Source: Pseudopyrenochaeta lycopersici
Taxonomy: Eukaryota > Ascomycota > Dothideomycetes > Pleosporales > Pseudopyrenochaetaceae
Length of the DNA: 64,000 bases
Direction of reading: 5' to 3'
Assembly (NCBI GenBank): GCA_003313425.1
Contig: NHZP01000094.1
Span: forward strand, 27,761-91,760
Positions 53,399-64,000 of this stretch are shown in pieces. Each line of letters begins with the position of its first letter. The stretch's first letter is position 1. The translations under genes and the position numbers were made by a program. The notes below the pieces were generated by a model that was not told the origin of the DNA, made no database searches, and saw nothing but the letters and a program-made list of their open reading frames with translations.

Positions 53399-54634
53399 CT
53401 TATTCAAAGGCGTGTGGAGACAATCAGCAGCGGAAGGTCCAGTCATGGCCTTGTCGCGATGGTTCTTAGTTGTGCTGTACTACATGTATGCACAGATGGA
53501 TGATCCATTCCTTCCTTTTCTCAAAACATGGTCATGCTCACAATTCCCTTGACCCTTCAGTCTCCGGCTAGGCCACGCTACATAGTCCAATCAGAATATC
53601 GATGGTCCCTGTCGCACTCTAATACGCTCAAAACAGTTTTTTCTATGCTCTCACATGCTCTGGCGCCTTTCTTTGCGAGTTCTTCATTTGCATTACAACT
53701 CCATTGTCGTAGTCTTCACTTCTGATGCGAATCTAATCAAATTACTGCATTCACGAAGGCGATAGCATTGACGTCCGTCATCATTGAAATGCGACTGTAA
53801 AATAGCCATCTTTAGGCGCTGGGCAGCAGATCACGTGCCTGTATCCTGCACGTCTAACCACTGTTTGAGGCAGTACCGCGTCGTTTTTGGAAAATTGAGC
53901 TCATGCTCATCAGCTCCCTGTTGGTATTTCTCGCCAATTTCGATTCATACAGTATTCAAATAAGCATATCATCCGTCAGTTCCAGCTATGTGAACAAGAT
54001 GTGCATTGTAATGACCTAGGACGACAAGTCCATGCAGTACTGTATACGTCGCAGCGATCAGGATCACAGAGGGGTTGACTGAAGCAACACAGACATACGA
54101 ATCAGCTGTGCACCAGTAGTTGAAAATGATTCTCAATCATCGCGCCATCTCTCTCTCCCAGAAAACCTTGAATTAATCTTGCTGACGATGATGGCTTCAA
54201 TGACAATGACTTGATAACCCAATCATCTGACATTGGCCAAATAGGAAATCCACCTAGGATTTACACTGTCTCTGATGTAAGCCATAGATTAGACGTGCTT
54301 AGAGGGATACAGACCACATCGCACCCCTCTATCATATCATGATCATGGTCATACGATATGCATCAGCAATGACAAGCGCATCGTAAGGCAGACTGAGTGC
54401 TATGATTGTGGCAGCTTATGGTGGCTAATCAGAGTAAGCATTTCCCTAAAGTGAACGACTATGGCGCTTGAACGTTGCTCACGGTAACAATGCCGATGAT
54501 ATGTCATCGCAACGCCCTGCACAACCTCTGAACTCTTATAAATAGAACAGAGCCATACGAATGAACAGACAGAGCCATCCTCCACAAGAAGAATCTTCAT
54601 AGAACAGGCATAATCCTCGAGACCAGAAGACATA
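53399..54634. other. 1.2-kb stretch, no gene recognised
   Basis: Contains only short ORFs and the promoter side of the gene at 54635. The minus-strand ORF 54846-54400 overlaps that gene antisense and is not supported. Confidence 0.45.
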
Positions 54635-55879
54635 ATGCCAAAGGACACCACCAAGCAACGTCGGCCAAAGGACAACATGTTAAGCCGTGGGGACAAAAGC
54701 CACAGATCTCGGCCCAATGATGTTGTTCCGAGCACCGAAGATTCGTCTTGCCTCCAAATGATAGCATCGTGGAGTAAGTGGAGATTGGTAGAATGTGAGG
54801 GCACTTTCGACGTGCTGGAATCAGAGAAATGCGAGGAGCGAGGCAAGATGGATCAAGATGACCTCCCCAACTTCAGTCCTAAGAAGCACAAGGATCTTCT
54901 ACAATCTGCCGGTTACGAAAAGGTAACAGACCACCGGGTTATAACCTTTGGCGAGAAATACACCCTTTTCGTCTTCCGTCTAAAAGGTCATGAGAATGTT
55001 ATGTGGTTGACCAAATCTGTATTTGGTGAGGCGCTTGGGAAAAATAAAAAGGATTATATCGAGAGATTCGGAAATGATGCAGCATCGCATCGTCGTTCGG
55101 GATCAAAGGCTTCCAAGCTAGATGACAATGACGCTAGTGAAAACCAGGATGATAGCAACGATACCATCAAGGACGAGAATGATGCCGGGAATGATACCGA
55201 AGGTGTCGCTGTGACAGATGCCGACAACGGCGACGAGAGCGAATATGAGAGTGAGAGTGAGAATGAGGCACGGAACGATATCGAGAGCGAAGACAACAGC
55301 GACGACGACGAGGATACGCTTGACCGTAGCACGCCAAGTCCTAAAGGCCGATCGCCAAGTCCCAGACGTAGTACTAGCACGCCCGTTACCAGCCCAAAAG
55401 CGACCCAGTCTACTGGAGGGAAGATCATTTACGCACGCAATGATGGAAAGACATTACGTGGTCTCATTAAAAAGAATGGGTTGTATGATATTGACGGATT
55501 GAAAACTGCTCCGGCGAATAGCATGCATCATGAAAAGGTCCCAGGGTTTGCTCCAACAGTAGACAAACAATTTATCGCTGGCCTCACAATCTACAAAAGG
55601 TTGGATCGTGCAAAATATAAATTGCGAGGCTGTGCAGGTTTCAAGCGCGGCCCCAAAACGGTCTGGAAAGTGGTTATTCTTGAGCTTACGGACGAGCAAC
55701 TGAAAGAAGATCTTCAGGATGCTAGGACAAAAGCAAATTGTAAATACACCGGCCCGCTTCTATGCAGCTGGAGTCAATTCGTCACGGCCGTCCGCAAGGA
55801 CAAGAAGGACATCAAGAAAGCGGACGAGTTCTTCGACGATACAAACCTTGGAAGGGCCTTGAAGGAAAACGGGAATTGA
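54635..55879 (+). CDS. Acidic, SR-like hypothetical protein
   Basis: 414 residues from the ATG at 54635 in one exon; a second in-frame Met at 54848 (MDQDDLPNFSPKKHKDLL) is an alternative start, since the first 70 residues look less ordered. Residues 72-150 form a folded-looking basic segment (YTLFVFRLKGHENVMWLTKS). Residues 155-235 are extremely acidic (DDNDASENQDDSND, ESEYESESENEARND). Next is a Ser/Pro/Arg stretch (SPKGRSPSPRRSTSTP), then a basic C-terminal domain with GLKTAPANSMHHEKVPGF and KYKLRGCAGFKRGPKTVWKV. A nuclear or RNA/chromatin-associated role is plausible from composition only. No known family recognised. Confidence 0.6.
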   Translation: MPKDTTKQRRPKDNMLSRGDKSHRSRPNDVVPSTEDSSCLQMIASWSKWRLVECEGTFDVLESEKCEERGKMDQDDLPNFSPKKHKDLLQSAGYEKVTDHRVITFGEKYTLFVFRLKGHENVMWLTKSVFGEALGKNKKDYIERFGNDAASHRRSGSKASKLDDNDASENQDDSNDTIKDENDAGNDTEGVAVTDADNGDESEYESESENEARNDIESEDNSDDDEDTLDRSTPSPKGRSPSPRRSTSTPVTSPKATQSTGGKIIYARNDGKTLRGLIKKNGLYDIDGLKTAPANSMHHEKVPGFAPTVDKQFIAGLTIYKRLDRAKYKLRGCAGFKRGPKTVWKVVILELTDEQLKEDLQDARTKANCKYTGPLLCSWSQFVTAVRKDKKDIKKADEFFDDTNLGRALKENGN

Positions 55880-58110
55880 TCCCAGAACTGTGAGACACCA
55901 AACGTATGGCCCGGAAGACGCCAGAATGATTTCCGATGGGTTTAGACAGCTGTTCGATAAGCTGGCTGATCAGGGCGCGAAACTGTCTAAGCAAGATAAA
56001 AAAATCGAGGCAATAACCTTTATGTTGAAGAAATCAAAGCTCTAGACCAAGTCTACACTTCCAAGCCATGGACGCGGCTTACAGCTACTCCTTTTTCTCA
56101 TGCCGGTTGAAAGCTTTTTAGACTTTTCAATGTTCGTTTGCTTTTGTCGCCATTTGCTCACAATATAATAATCACATCAGATAGTTTATTGCACCAATAC
56201 TGTTTTATCGCTTTTCAATAATATCCTTTCAGCTCTGCGTGTATGATGTGGTGAGACAGTCTGGCACAGTCAGTGCCAGAGTGCATGATCTAACGAGCTG
56301 GAGCTGTCCACGCTCTGTCATAGTTGCAGTAATTGCTTATAGGTGGAAATTTTCTTGAGCGAAGAAGAGACTACAGCAGACTAGCAGTGCTCGCCGTGTT
56401 CAAGCCAACAGCCACCCAGCTGATGCGCCGTACGAATCACTTCAAAGTATTGCGTTATAATCCCTGATATGCCAGGAAGGTACCTGATTTCATGAGGCTA
56501 CGCAAGATTGCTCTAAGCGGATGGAACAAGTCCATCTGTCATCGTCGCCCTACCAACTTATGGCCATACTGGCTGTCAGAGCCATAAGTTACGGCATGCT
56601 AGTAAAACCTACACTTCGCACAGTGGTTCCACAAAAGCCTCGCTATCCAGGCGGTGAGACTGTTAGTGCCACGAAAGCCTGTGATGCCAACAGCCAGCAA
56701 TGGGCTTCGTTTCAAGTCTTGTCTTGGAAATACAGTTGGTTGCACTTCCGGCTTCCGGTTCTTGCCAGCAACAAATCATATATCTTACACCAGTCCAGTC
56801 TCGCCTAAAAGAAGCTTTTCATAAATAATCACCGTTTTTGTCAGCAATCACGAGTGTAAGTTAGTCGTAAGCATCTCCGGACGAATCAAAGGAGCAGCAC
56901 TTACAGAAGCTAGGCCGAGGCGCAGTCAACGCCTCCGCATACCACACATTACCTTACAGTATCTTGTATCTTATGGAATTACAGCCAAAGTAACAGGCTT
57001 TTGATAACTTCAGCCTTCCCTTTCGAAATCTCAAACAATGTGTACGGAGGCCGCATGTTGGAGGAAGCCTAGTTCAAATCAAGGCGGTCATTCTAATGCA
57101 AGGTACAGTCTCAGATCAGCAAATTTTGTGGAAATCATGGATTCGGTGCTCTAGTGTATTCTCGTCTGCAAGCGCTTAATGGCTTACTATCCTCCCATTC
57201 ATAAGCATTGACTACCCTAGTACGACAAGGGCTAGAAGCATGTGATAAAGGGGACAATTTTGCAAAAATCTGCACTGATTGTATCGTCGTAGAAGGATGA
57301 CAAGACATCACGCATTGCTGTGGCTGATGATGGTGCTGATGCTGTCGGATTGGAGCGGCAGCGATGCAAATGTACCCGGTTGGCAGAAAGAGTCAGCACG
57401 TCTTTGTGTCCAAGGGAAGCTTCCGCTACACGCCACAACTGCCCTAGGAGGTTAATCTAAGATGAAAATAGTGCTAAGTACTGTACATAGTAGGCTTTTA
57501 CCGCAGGAAGTGCGCATATCAACACATATCAGAATGCGCTAGAAGTACTTGGCCAACGAGAGACTTCTCAGGGCCTTTTCTGCTGTTTAGGAAGAAGTCG
57601 CAGGATATTTGTATGAGTAACCTTCAAATGATAAATACATAGTGTCTTCCAATAGACTCTCCCTTCTAAACTTTTGTGTTTGACGATTAAGCAAAGGCAA
57701 CCAAGCGGACTAGTGGCGTCAAGGAATACTCGTTGGTGTACCCACCACTGCAAGAGTCCCTATTGTAGACTTGGTCTCCATTGGAGAAATTAGCTCTTAA
57801 ACAGTACTTCATTGCGTGTTGCTTTTCGCTATGCGCGTGAGAGCCTCAAGGGCTTGAATACGAGTCGTCTTACGATAATCTCGACGTAAGGACAGGTATA
57901 TGTTTCTCGGGAGTTGGCATAGTACCTGACAACTCGTGCAGCTCTACAACAAACTTGAGACGTGACTTCTTTGGACTCTCCGACCTTGTCTCTGACCAAC
58001 GAATAACAAGCCCACATCGACTTCGTGTCGAACCTAGTAAACAAAGTGGCGATCAAAGCAGCGTTTGACTGGCAACGGAACGAATCCTTCCTTACACGCA
58101 TATGGCTACG
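55880..58110. other. 2.2-kb stretch, no firmly supported gene
   Basis: ORFs at 56521-56808 (plus) and 58101-57829 (minus) lack recognisable motifs. The latter could be a last exon of the membrane-protein-like gene upstream, but no splice model was convincing. Confidence 0.35.
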
Positions 58111-59562
58111 TTACTCGGTGCCACCCTTCTCGGTAGAATTCCCACCCAAAGTGGTGCCAAATATGCGAACGGCATGGAGATAGATCTCCAGTTCTCTACG
58201 ACGCTGATCGATATCCTCGGGAATATGACGAGCCGCCTTCTTCAACGAAGTGCTGTCAAGAGTCCTACAAGTACCCAAAAGACGCACAAAGTCTTCGATC
58301 CAGACGATCCTGCTTGATTCGATCCTCTCATGGACGTACTTTAACATGGCTACCAAGGACTGAAGTTCTCCAGAATTTGTCGGTTCGTGGCCGTGGATGC
58401 ATGTGCAATATTCGATGCCAGCTTCTCGTGTTAGCAAAATCCATCGGGTTTCTGGCGACCTTACCAATCTGGAAGAAATGCATATTGTCACGACAAACGA
58501 GAAGTATGTCGCTGACATTGAAGCTATTTCTCTGCAAACCGACGTTGTGTAGGCTGGAAAGGCCAGCAAGAATCTAGCCTTGTCAGCGTGTGTATGTCAC
58601 CTGTTGAGGCGTGCTTACGTCTGCGACTAGAATCCGGCTGTGTTCCGGATCGAACGGCCAACTAGCTCGCACCACCAGAATATCCTCTAGGCTTGCCGCA
58701 TCGGTGAAGCTTGGAATGATGGCTGCATTTGCATACACCTCGAAAGTAAAAAGGGTGTTTACAGGACCTAGGTCAGCAAGTTTTTCTGCGATGTTGGTCG
58801 AGACAGCTTTTTTGAGGACGAACGTGTTCAGACGAGGGTTTTTGCGTCTCGGTAAGATGGAATAGGTGACGCTACCAATTGTCCGATATAGTCCTGGAGT
58901 ATAGTCTCCGTCCTCAAGTCTGCCAGAAATCATGTCCCTTCTAACATTCCGCAGAAGTTGCAGTGGTTTAAGAATCCCACTCATGTTTACTGTCGAGCAA
59001 GTGAGATGATTCGGTCGATATGATGAAGCAAACCGTCGGAAGAAGGCAGAATTAGTAGTGAAGGCTGGCAGCGCATACACGAATGCTGAAATTGCTGATA
59101 AGGTTGACCAAGACGCTTACTGGTCAGCCTCTGAGCACCATCCCGTGAAATATAGGTCCCACGAGGGTAATACTTCAAAAATTCTTTGAGGAAAACGATC
59201 ACGACAATGAGCCATGGAAGATACTGGATTTGGTACTGACCACGAACGGTATCTTGGCTCAGGCATAGTACAGCTATCCCAGATAGCACGATACCCCCAC
59301 CCTGATCCCTTTCACCATCTCTCTCCCGAGTGTAGGGACGCCCAAAAAAACTGGACCAGCAATACAGACACGAGGTTTGCAAGCCATGGCTCAAGGAAAA
59401 ACATCTCCAAGCCGAAATCTCTAGGTCCGCATGGGAAAGCAGAACGGAGACGGGTTGGAGAAGGTTGGAAACGAACGAATTTCCTTGCGTAAGATTCCGG
59501 AAAGAAGCGACAATATGTATCACAAGAGGAATAGCTCTGCTGGAAATTGCATGGTCATCCAC
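58111..59562 (-). CDS. Putative multi-exon membrane protein, model incomplete
   Basis: Protein-like pieces occur in order on the minus strand but in changing frames. First come hydrophobic segments (WLANLVSVLLVQFFWASL near 59350, GGGIVLSGIAVLCLSQ near 59290, YLPWLIVVIVFLKEFLKYYP near 59180). A hydrophilic domain follows at 58990-58616 (VNTLFTFEVYANAAIIPSF, RASWPFDPEHSRILVAD). After VAD a clean intron (GTAAGC to GACAAG, about 58615-58576) leads to ARFLLAFPAYTTSV. Beyond that, two frames compete (one reads NSFNVSDILLVCRDNMHFFQ). No family recognised; it may be partly decayed. Coordinates mark the region, not exact exons. Confidence 0.3.
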
Positions 59563-59851
59563 AGCCTGGGGACTAGCCCAAACCTTCGGTTCACTTGAAC
59601 CGCAAGAGCGATGGTGGGTGTTGACTTCTTCCGTGATGGTAAGACGACCTCCCGAGCGATGACCGGTTCAAGGGATGTAAGGAAACGACTTCCAGCCGCT
59701 TTAGCACTATATTTGATCTATTCTTCACTAACGTGCGCTTATTCAGACGGCTCTCACAGCAATCAGGCAGCATTAAACAGTCAGCATAGAGCAGTCTGCG
59801 GACATACTTGGCGCAGCGACACAGCACACAGGGACAATACAGCTGCAGTAC

Positions 59852-60973
59852 ATGCACCCGCTCACGCCTGATCTGAATCAAGCTGCACATCTGGTCCGCT
59901 CCACAAAAGGAGTGCCTGAGGCTTTCCATCCACTGGGTCAGCTCCCCGCCATATGGACGACCAAGTCCTTCAACTATCTCAACGACATCCGCAAGTCGTG
60001 GTGTACTGAAGTAAGTGGAAGCCGACGCGTAGTTTCTGATCTAGCTTGTATCCAACATATTGCAGGAGGCCATCAACTACATCCAGGGTATCGCATCCAA
60101 TGGCAAGAAATATCGCTACATTGGCACCCCACAGTGGTACGATCGATTGATCCTGATTCAATCCGTATGCTGCAGTCTCGAGCACCACAGCTATCGAAGG
60201 CTGACCACGACTACATTGTCCACACCTTTGAGCGCGGACAAATCCTTCCCCAGTTAACAGATAAAACGCTCCGCGAGGCAGTGAAGACGGCGGTCTGCCG
60301 GCAAGGTCCCATCTTGACCTTGACAACTTTTGCAGAAGATGTACGGCTACTGTTGTCGAGAGTTCATAGAGCCCTGACACCCATACTCGGCGGCATGAGG
60401 AGGGCGAGACACGATACGTTACGAAAGCGAGTCAAAAGAGTCTTGGAAAGGGAATTCGACATGCTTTCACAATCTGGAAGGATATCCATAGCTTCCACAT
60501 TCCAGAAGGACGTGCTCGTCGACCGTTGTTACCAACACGTCTTCCTCCACACCATTCGGGCAGCACTTCCTGAAGGATCGGTCAGCATAACACAACTCAG
60601 GAACCTAGTTAAACAGGAGATTCATCGCTTCTGTGTCGGCGACATAACTCCGAGTCTATGCAACCCAGACGGCGATGAAAACGATATCGCAATAGACACA
60701 CCAGCAAACACATCGTCAAGGTATCCGGATTCGGAAGACGTCGACGTAATGAGACGACATGGCGTCTCACTGTTCAAAAGCGCAACAGCTACGAGCCTTC
60801 TATATTATGATCAGATTCACACACGAGATCCTCCTGAGGTTCTATTGTCACAGCCATCCATGGCGAAGCACATTGTTCGCATCTTTCTGTTTGGCATCAC
60901 ATCCGGTTCGAGGCAGACCCATTACCTCCCAACTCGCCAACAGTGTCCTTGGACCCCTTCCACGCTATGCTAG
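59852..60973 (+). CDS. DUF3723-like fungal protein
   Basis: A single open frame of 373 residues from the ATG at 59852. The middle matches the recalled pattern of fungal DUF3723 proteins: LHWHPTVVRSIDPDSIRMLQ, then SRAPQLSKADHDYIVHTFER, GQILPQLTDKTLREAV and ILTLTTFAEDVRLL. Family members have HPT-V-S-D-TV-LQ, then an F/LFPxVTDPxxR segment and an LIPSLxTFFEDxKYLEP segment. Function of the family is unknown; members are common in variable regions of ascomycete genomes. A splice-like GTAAGT to TTGCAG pair at 60011-60065 would break the matching frame and was not used. The 3' end beyond 60950 may be shortened, because a different frame is open there. Confidence 0.5.
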   Translation: MHPLTPDLNQAAHLVRSTKGVPEAFHPLGQLPAIWTTKSFNYLNDIRKSWCTEVSGSRRVVSDLACIQHIAGGHQLHPGYRIQWQEISLHWHPTVVRSIDPDSIRMLQSRAPQLSKADHDYIVHTFERGQILPQLTDKTLREAVKTAVCRQGPILTLTTFAEDVRLLLSRVHRALTPILGGMRRARHDTLRKRVKRVLEREFDMLSQSGRISIASTFQKDVLVDRCYQHVFLHTIRAALPEGSVSITQLRNLVKQEIHRFCVGDITPSLCNPDGDENDIAIDTPANTSSRYPDSEDVDVMRRHGVSLFKSATATSLLYYDQIHTRDPPEVLLSQPSMAKHIVRIFLFGITSGSRQTHYLPTRQQCPWTPSTLC

Positions 60974-62599
60974 AAAAACTTTCCCTTCCGCGATAGAGGC
61001 CCGCAAGCCTTTGCACAGCTGACGATCGAGACTCTATCTCGGGTTTGTCTTCGCATGCAGCAAGCGAGTCAGAGCTAGACGCAGCGAGCGTTCTTTGGCG
61101 TCGCCCCCACATCCAGACAGTTTCCGTGCGCTCACAGGCTGGCTCCATTGTTGGCAGAAGACGTCAGCTGTAGATACCACGCATTCAACAGAATGCATGA
61201 GGAAGAGGCTCCCACCTACTTTCACAATGAATGCCACACAAGATCGGGACTTTAGTTTCCCTTCTACTCCTCAAAGCGACGCCGAAGCCGTAATATGTCC
61301 TCCTATAAGTCCACATCAAGTGTTCCATCAGTAGGAGTCTGGTCACCAGAATGGAGTCCAAAAGGTGTCGCGAGAAGACTTTTGCATTGAATCACCATTT
61401 TCGAGCACTCATCAACAGAGAATCAGCAGCGTGAATCACTGGCGTGGCAGCTTGGAGGTAGGATACTCTACAGTGGAAAAGTCTTCTCCCAAAACGATAA
61501 TCACGAATAGCCCTAGCATATTACAGTCCTAATAGACGCCCACTGACCCCTCAAGTAATGAACTCGGGAATTATATGCAGGTCTGATCCCATAGAGGCAT
61601 ATACAGAGCTGCTGTATCATAGCAATCCATTTTCAAGCGATGGAGATACCACTATGAATGAGACGCAAGTAGACCCAGGCTTGTCCTTTACGAGAGGACA
61701 ACCAAAAGTACATCGACGTCTCAGATAGACTTACCATATCACAGTCAACAGGTAGGTTAGCTGTAGAGTCACTTCCAGTAGGAGCCGTCGTACCACGAGC
61801 ACCCAGAGAATCTACGGTCATCATTCAAATAGAGGCCGACAAACCTGTCAAAACGGGACCCCGCTCCGTCTTGTATAAATCGAGTCTGAAGCCCGGTATG
61901 TTCTATCGTGCCCCAGTCGATGCACGCTCGACCGAACGGTTCGTGCAAAGCCAGAAAGAATCGATTCACTATCAACATTCGGGTACAAACTTAAGGATAA
62001 CGATACAATGAGATACGCTGCAACCTATGAGCAACTTATACCAAGCGATAGAAAGATATGGGCTGGAGACTGTTTTTGTCATTTCTGAGAGACTTGGGAG
62101 CACAGAACATCCGACTGCTGCTGTCTACACCGAGCTCTTCATTGACACGCCCTAGATTACGTTAAGAGGATCGCATATACAGTATCAATCCATACAATAT
62201 ATACTTCTTGGGCCATATGAGCGGCGTAGGTTTCATTGCTCTAGTCTTCGTTCGTGCTCCTGCGTGGCCTGAGCTTTGATGACACACAAAGTCCTCACCC
62301 GGAGCCATGCTGTTCAACGTCCTGCCATATTCGTGCTGACTACTACCTCATGGTGTCAGAAGGGTTACATTCTTTGTGGTGGGTTTGTTTATATATGGTA
62401 TTATGTTTTAGACGGCACAATAAGACAACATGTTCCTAATTTTATGGCAAGGGTACGCTGATACTCGAACAAACTCCTCACACAAGCATGTGGACCAAAG
62501 AAAGTAGACTTTTGGCGGCCCCCCGCTGTGGCCATAGGTTGGTCCGCAGATACCGAGACCCAGGTGTTTAAGCCATTTGGACGTACCGCACGAAATCTT
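60974..62599. other. 1.6-kb stretch without supported genes
   Basis: Short ORFs on both strands at 61095-61334 and 61978-61633 have no recognisable motif. Nothing repetitive noticed. Confidence 0.4.
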
Positions 62600-63398
62600 T
62601 CAAAACAGAAAGCCCCGCCTTGACGGCTCCGAGGTTTTCAGTGAAGCTGCTGAGCATACGGCATCTTCAATGACTGGGTCATAGCCAATGCCAACGCTAA
62701 GCACATACAGGCAGACCACGTGAGGGCGAGAGAACTGGCCACCGATCTTCACGGAAAGAACAGCTTGCGGCAGGTTCTTGGCGAGCACCATATACACTGC
62801 ATACGCAACTACCGTAGTAGTGGTGGATGCAAAGCCACCGCGCCACACGCAATCCATGTGCACGCTTTGGCCCGGTGTCTGGATTTCTCGCTATCGCGCC
62901 GCATCCAGTGCAGCCAGAAAGCTAGACTGACCACAGTGGAAGTGATACTCAGCGCATAGCAAATGGCCATGGCGATGCGCAAGCCAGTGGCGATATCAAA
63001 CCTTGACGACCCATGCGAGAAACATTGTGTTGTTAGATTAGGACCTGTTTTGTGACTTTGACTGCAGTAGCTTGTGGCATATATGGCAATAGATTCAGGA
63101 CACCAGTCTTCTCCAAAAGCTTATCGAGTGTCGTCCCTAATACACTACCAAGAGCGGGGACTGTACCCACCATTTGTTCGAGAGCGTCTTGGAAAGCCGA
63201 AATCTGGCCATAGATTAGCGTAAGTGCTCTTTGTTATCTGACAGTCCATACAAGGTGACTTACGCGGACAATGTGGTAGTCACTGAGCCATCCTGGACGT
63301 ACACCGGAGAGAACGCAAAGAAAGCACAGAGCAATAGCCGCAAGAAGAAGTACAAGTGACGCAAGTAACACCCACTTGTGGGAACGAAGGGTTAGCAT
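62600..63398 (-). pseudogene. SUR7/PalI-like membrane protein gene, probably broken
   Basis: Exon 1 (63398-63264) is clear: MLTLRSHKWVLLASLVLLLA leads to CFLCVLSGVRPGWLSDYHIV, one membrane helix followed by the segment typical of SUR7/PalI proteins. A 60-bp intron (GTAAGT to GCCAG) joins exon 2 (63203-63045), an extracellular amphipathic stretch (ISAFQDALEQMVGTVPALGS, NLLPYMPQATAVKVTK). The next helix, ATGLRIAMAICYALSITST to AFWLHWM at about 62990-62900, is one base out of frame with the only plausible splice sites. Further hydrophobic pieces to 62600 need another frame. So the gene is either decayed or has splicing I could not resolve. The family organises plasma-membrane eisosome or pH-sensing sites. 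Confidence 0.42.
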
Positions 63399-63626
63399 CC
63401 ATAGCGAAGATTAATCGTGTTTTGCGTCTCAGAGTACGGCAATCGATGGTGTATCTTGACACAGTAGTAGAGAAGGTAGGCGGGACTCAATTTAAATCTG
63501 TTCTTGATTTGCTTGCCTACTGCGTGCTTGTCATCTTTGTGTAAAGCATACACATTAGAAGCTTACTGATGATGCGACCTTGTAGTATTGCTATCGCTGT
63601 CTGACTGATTGTGAACGCTGACGTGA

Positions 63627-64000
63627 AAGTGGCTTTCCGCTACAAAAGCGTCACCCTTGCGATCAACTCATGAGCAATCGTTACGTCGACAGGCCCCTAC
63701 TGTGCAATACCGCGATAGGAGGTCGAATACAGCAGGAACGCGAGCATTGCCTCCTATACCAGCATCATGGAACCGCCGTAATGTGTTGATACTCAAAGAC
63801 GTGTCGGCCGAGAATGTACTCGACTTGCTCGACGTTCTACTAAGAAAGATCCAAATGCGGAACGGCCTCCAACGTGCCCGGAGCCATGGCAGCTCTTCTC
63901 TTTCATCTGCGCCAGTGGCGTCTCAAGGTATGCCACGTAACGATTCCGATTCAGTCAGCACTTACGACCTACAGCCCGCTCGCTATACTTCTCGGTCGCC
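63627..64000 (+). CDS. Partial coding region running off the right edge, unrecognised
   Basis: The plus strand is open for about 124 codons from just after a TGA at 63624 to the window end, with coding-like composition: RRNVLILKDVSAENVLDLLD, then VLLRKIQMRNGLQRARSHGS, then a Ser-rich stretch. No ATG sits near the beginning, so it would be an internal exon or start upstream through an intron. It is divergent from the minus-strand gene at 63398. No family recognised. Confidence 0.35.

Noticed and set aside
60011..60065. 55-bp intron in the DUF3723-like ORF
   Set aside because: Splicing would remove the reading frame that carries the family-like motifs; left as a finding instead of a model.

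Overview
This window looks like nuclear DNA of a filamentous ascomycete (Pezizomycotina, probably Dothideomycetes). The reasons are: introns of about 46 to 67 bp with GTAAGT-like donors and CTAAC/CTGAC-like branch sites; fungal families such as a PCL-type cyclin, a GPR1/FUN34/YaaH transporter, fungal patatins and DUF3723; and fungal transposon families (Fot1/pogo, Ty1/copia, hAT, Tad-like LINE). Gene density is low and transposons are frequent, so it reads as an accessory or repeat-rich compartment. Family names come from motif reading; no database search was run.

Layout. 0-3.2 kb: the start of a PCL-like cyclin runs off the left edge, followed by an intact Fot1/pogo transposon with TA target duplication. 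3.2-16.5 kb: long non-coding stretches separate an acetate-transporter-family gene, an acidic protein with a possible MgtE-N-like helical domain and a coding 9-bp minisatellite, and a small protein that is essentially a lone chromo shadow domain (visible only after removing a 49-bp intron). 16.5-19.6 kb: a RING-patatin phospholipase with a decayed P-loop front end. 20.4-25.7 kb: a complete, very young Ty1/copia element (identical 175-bp LTRs, 5-bp target duplication) whose gag and pol share one frame and are separated only by UGA in a UGA-CUA-G readthrough context. 26.1-27.5 kb: a divergent CAX-type cation/proton exchanger.

29.8-35.2 kb is a repeat graveyard: an alternating 85/104-bp hairpin-bearing tandem array, a Tad-like LINE remnant, two decayed pogo copies and a second hairpin-repeat cluster. 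35.3-38 kb holds a bZIP basic-region protein without an obvious zipper and a small coiled-coil protein, with a foldback and a microsatellite between them. 39.3 kb has a 189-bp MITE. 42.1-45.3 kb is a complete hAT element (21-bp inverted repeats, 8-bp target duplication). 46.1-47.9 kb encodes a secreted ferritin-like protein with one frame problem. 48.3-48.9 kb carries two adjacent solo LTRs, each with its own perfect target duplication. 49.6-51.1 kb is a second CAX-like gene that has lost key acidic motifs. The rest holds a coiled-coil protein, a small secreted protein, an acidic SR-like protein, decayed membrane-protein genes and a DUF3723-type ORF.

No shared pathway or operon is visible. 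The common theme is mobile DNA plus diverged, partly decayed single-copy genes. The most unusual items are the copia UGA-CUA readthrough arrangement and the lone chromo shadow domain protein.
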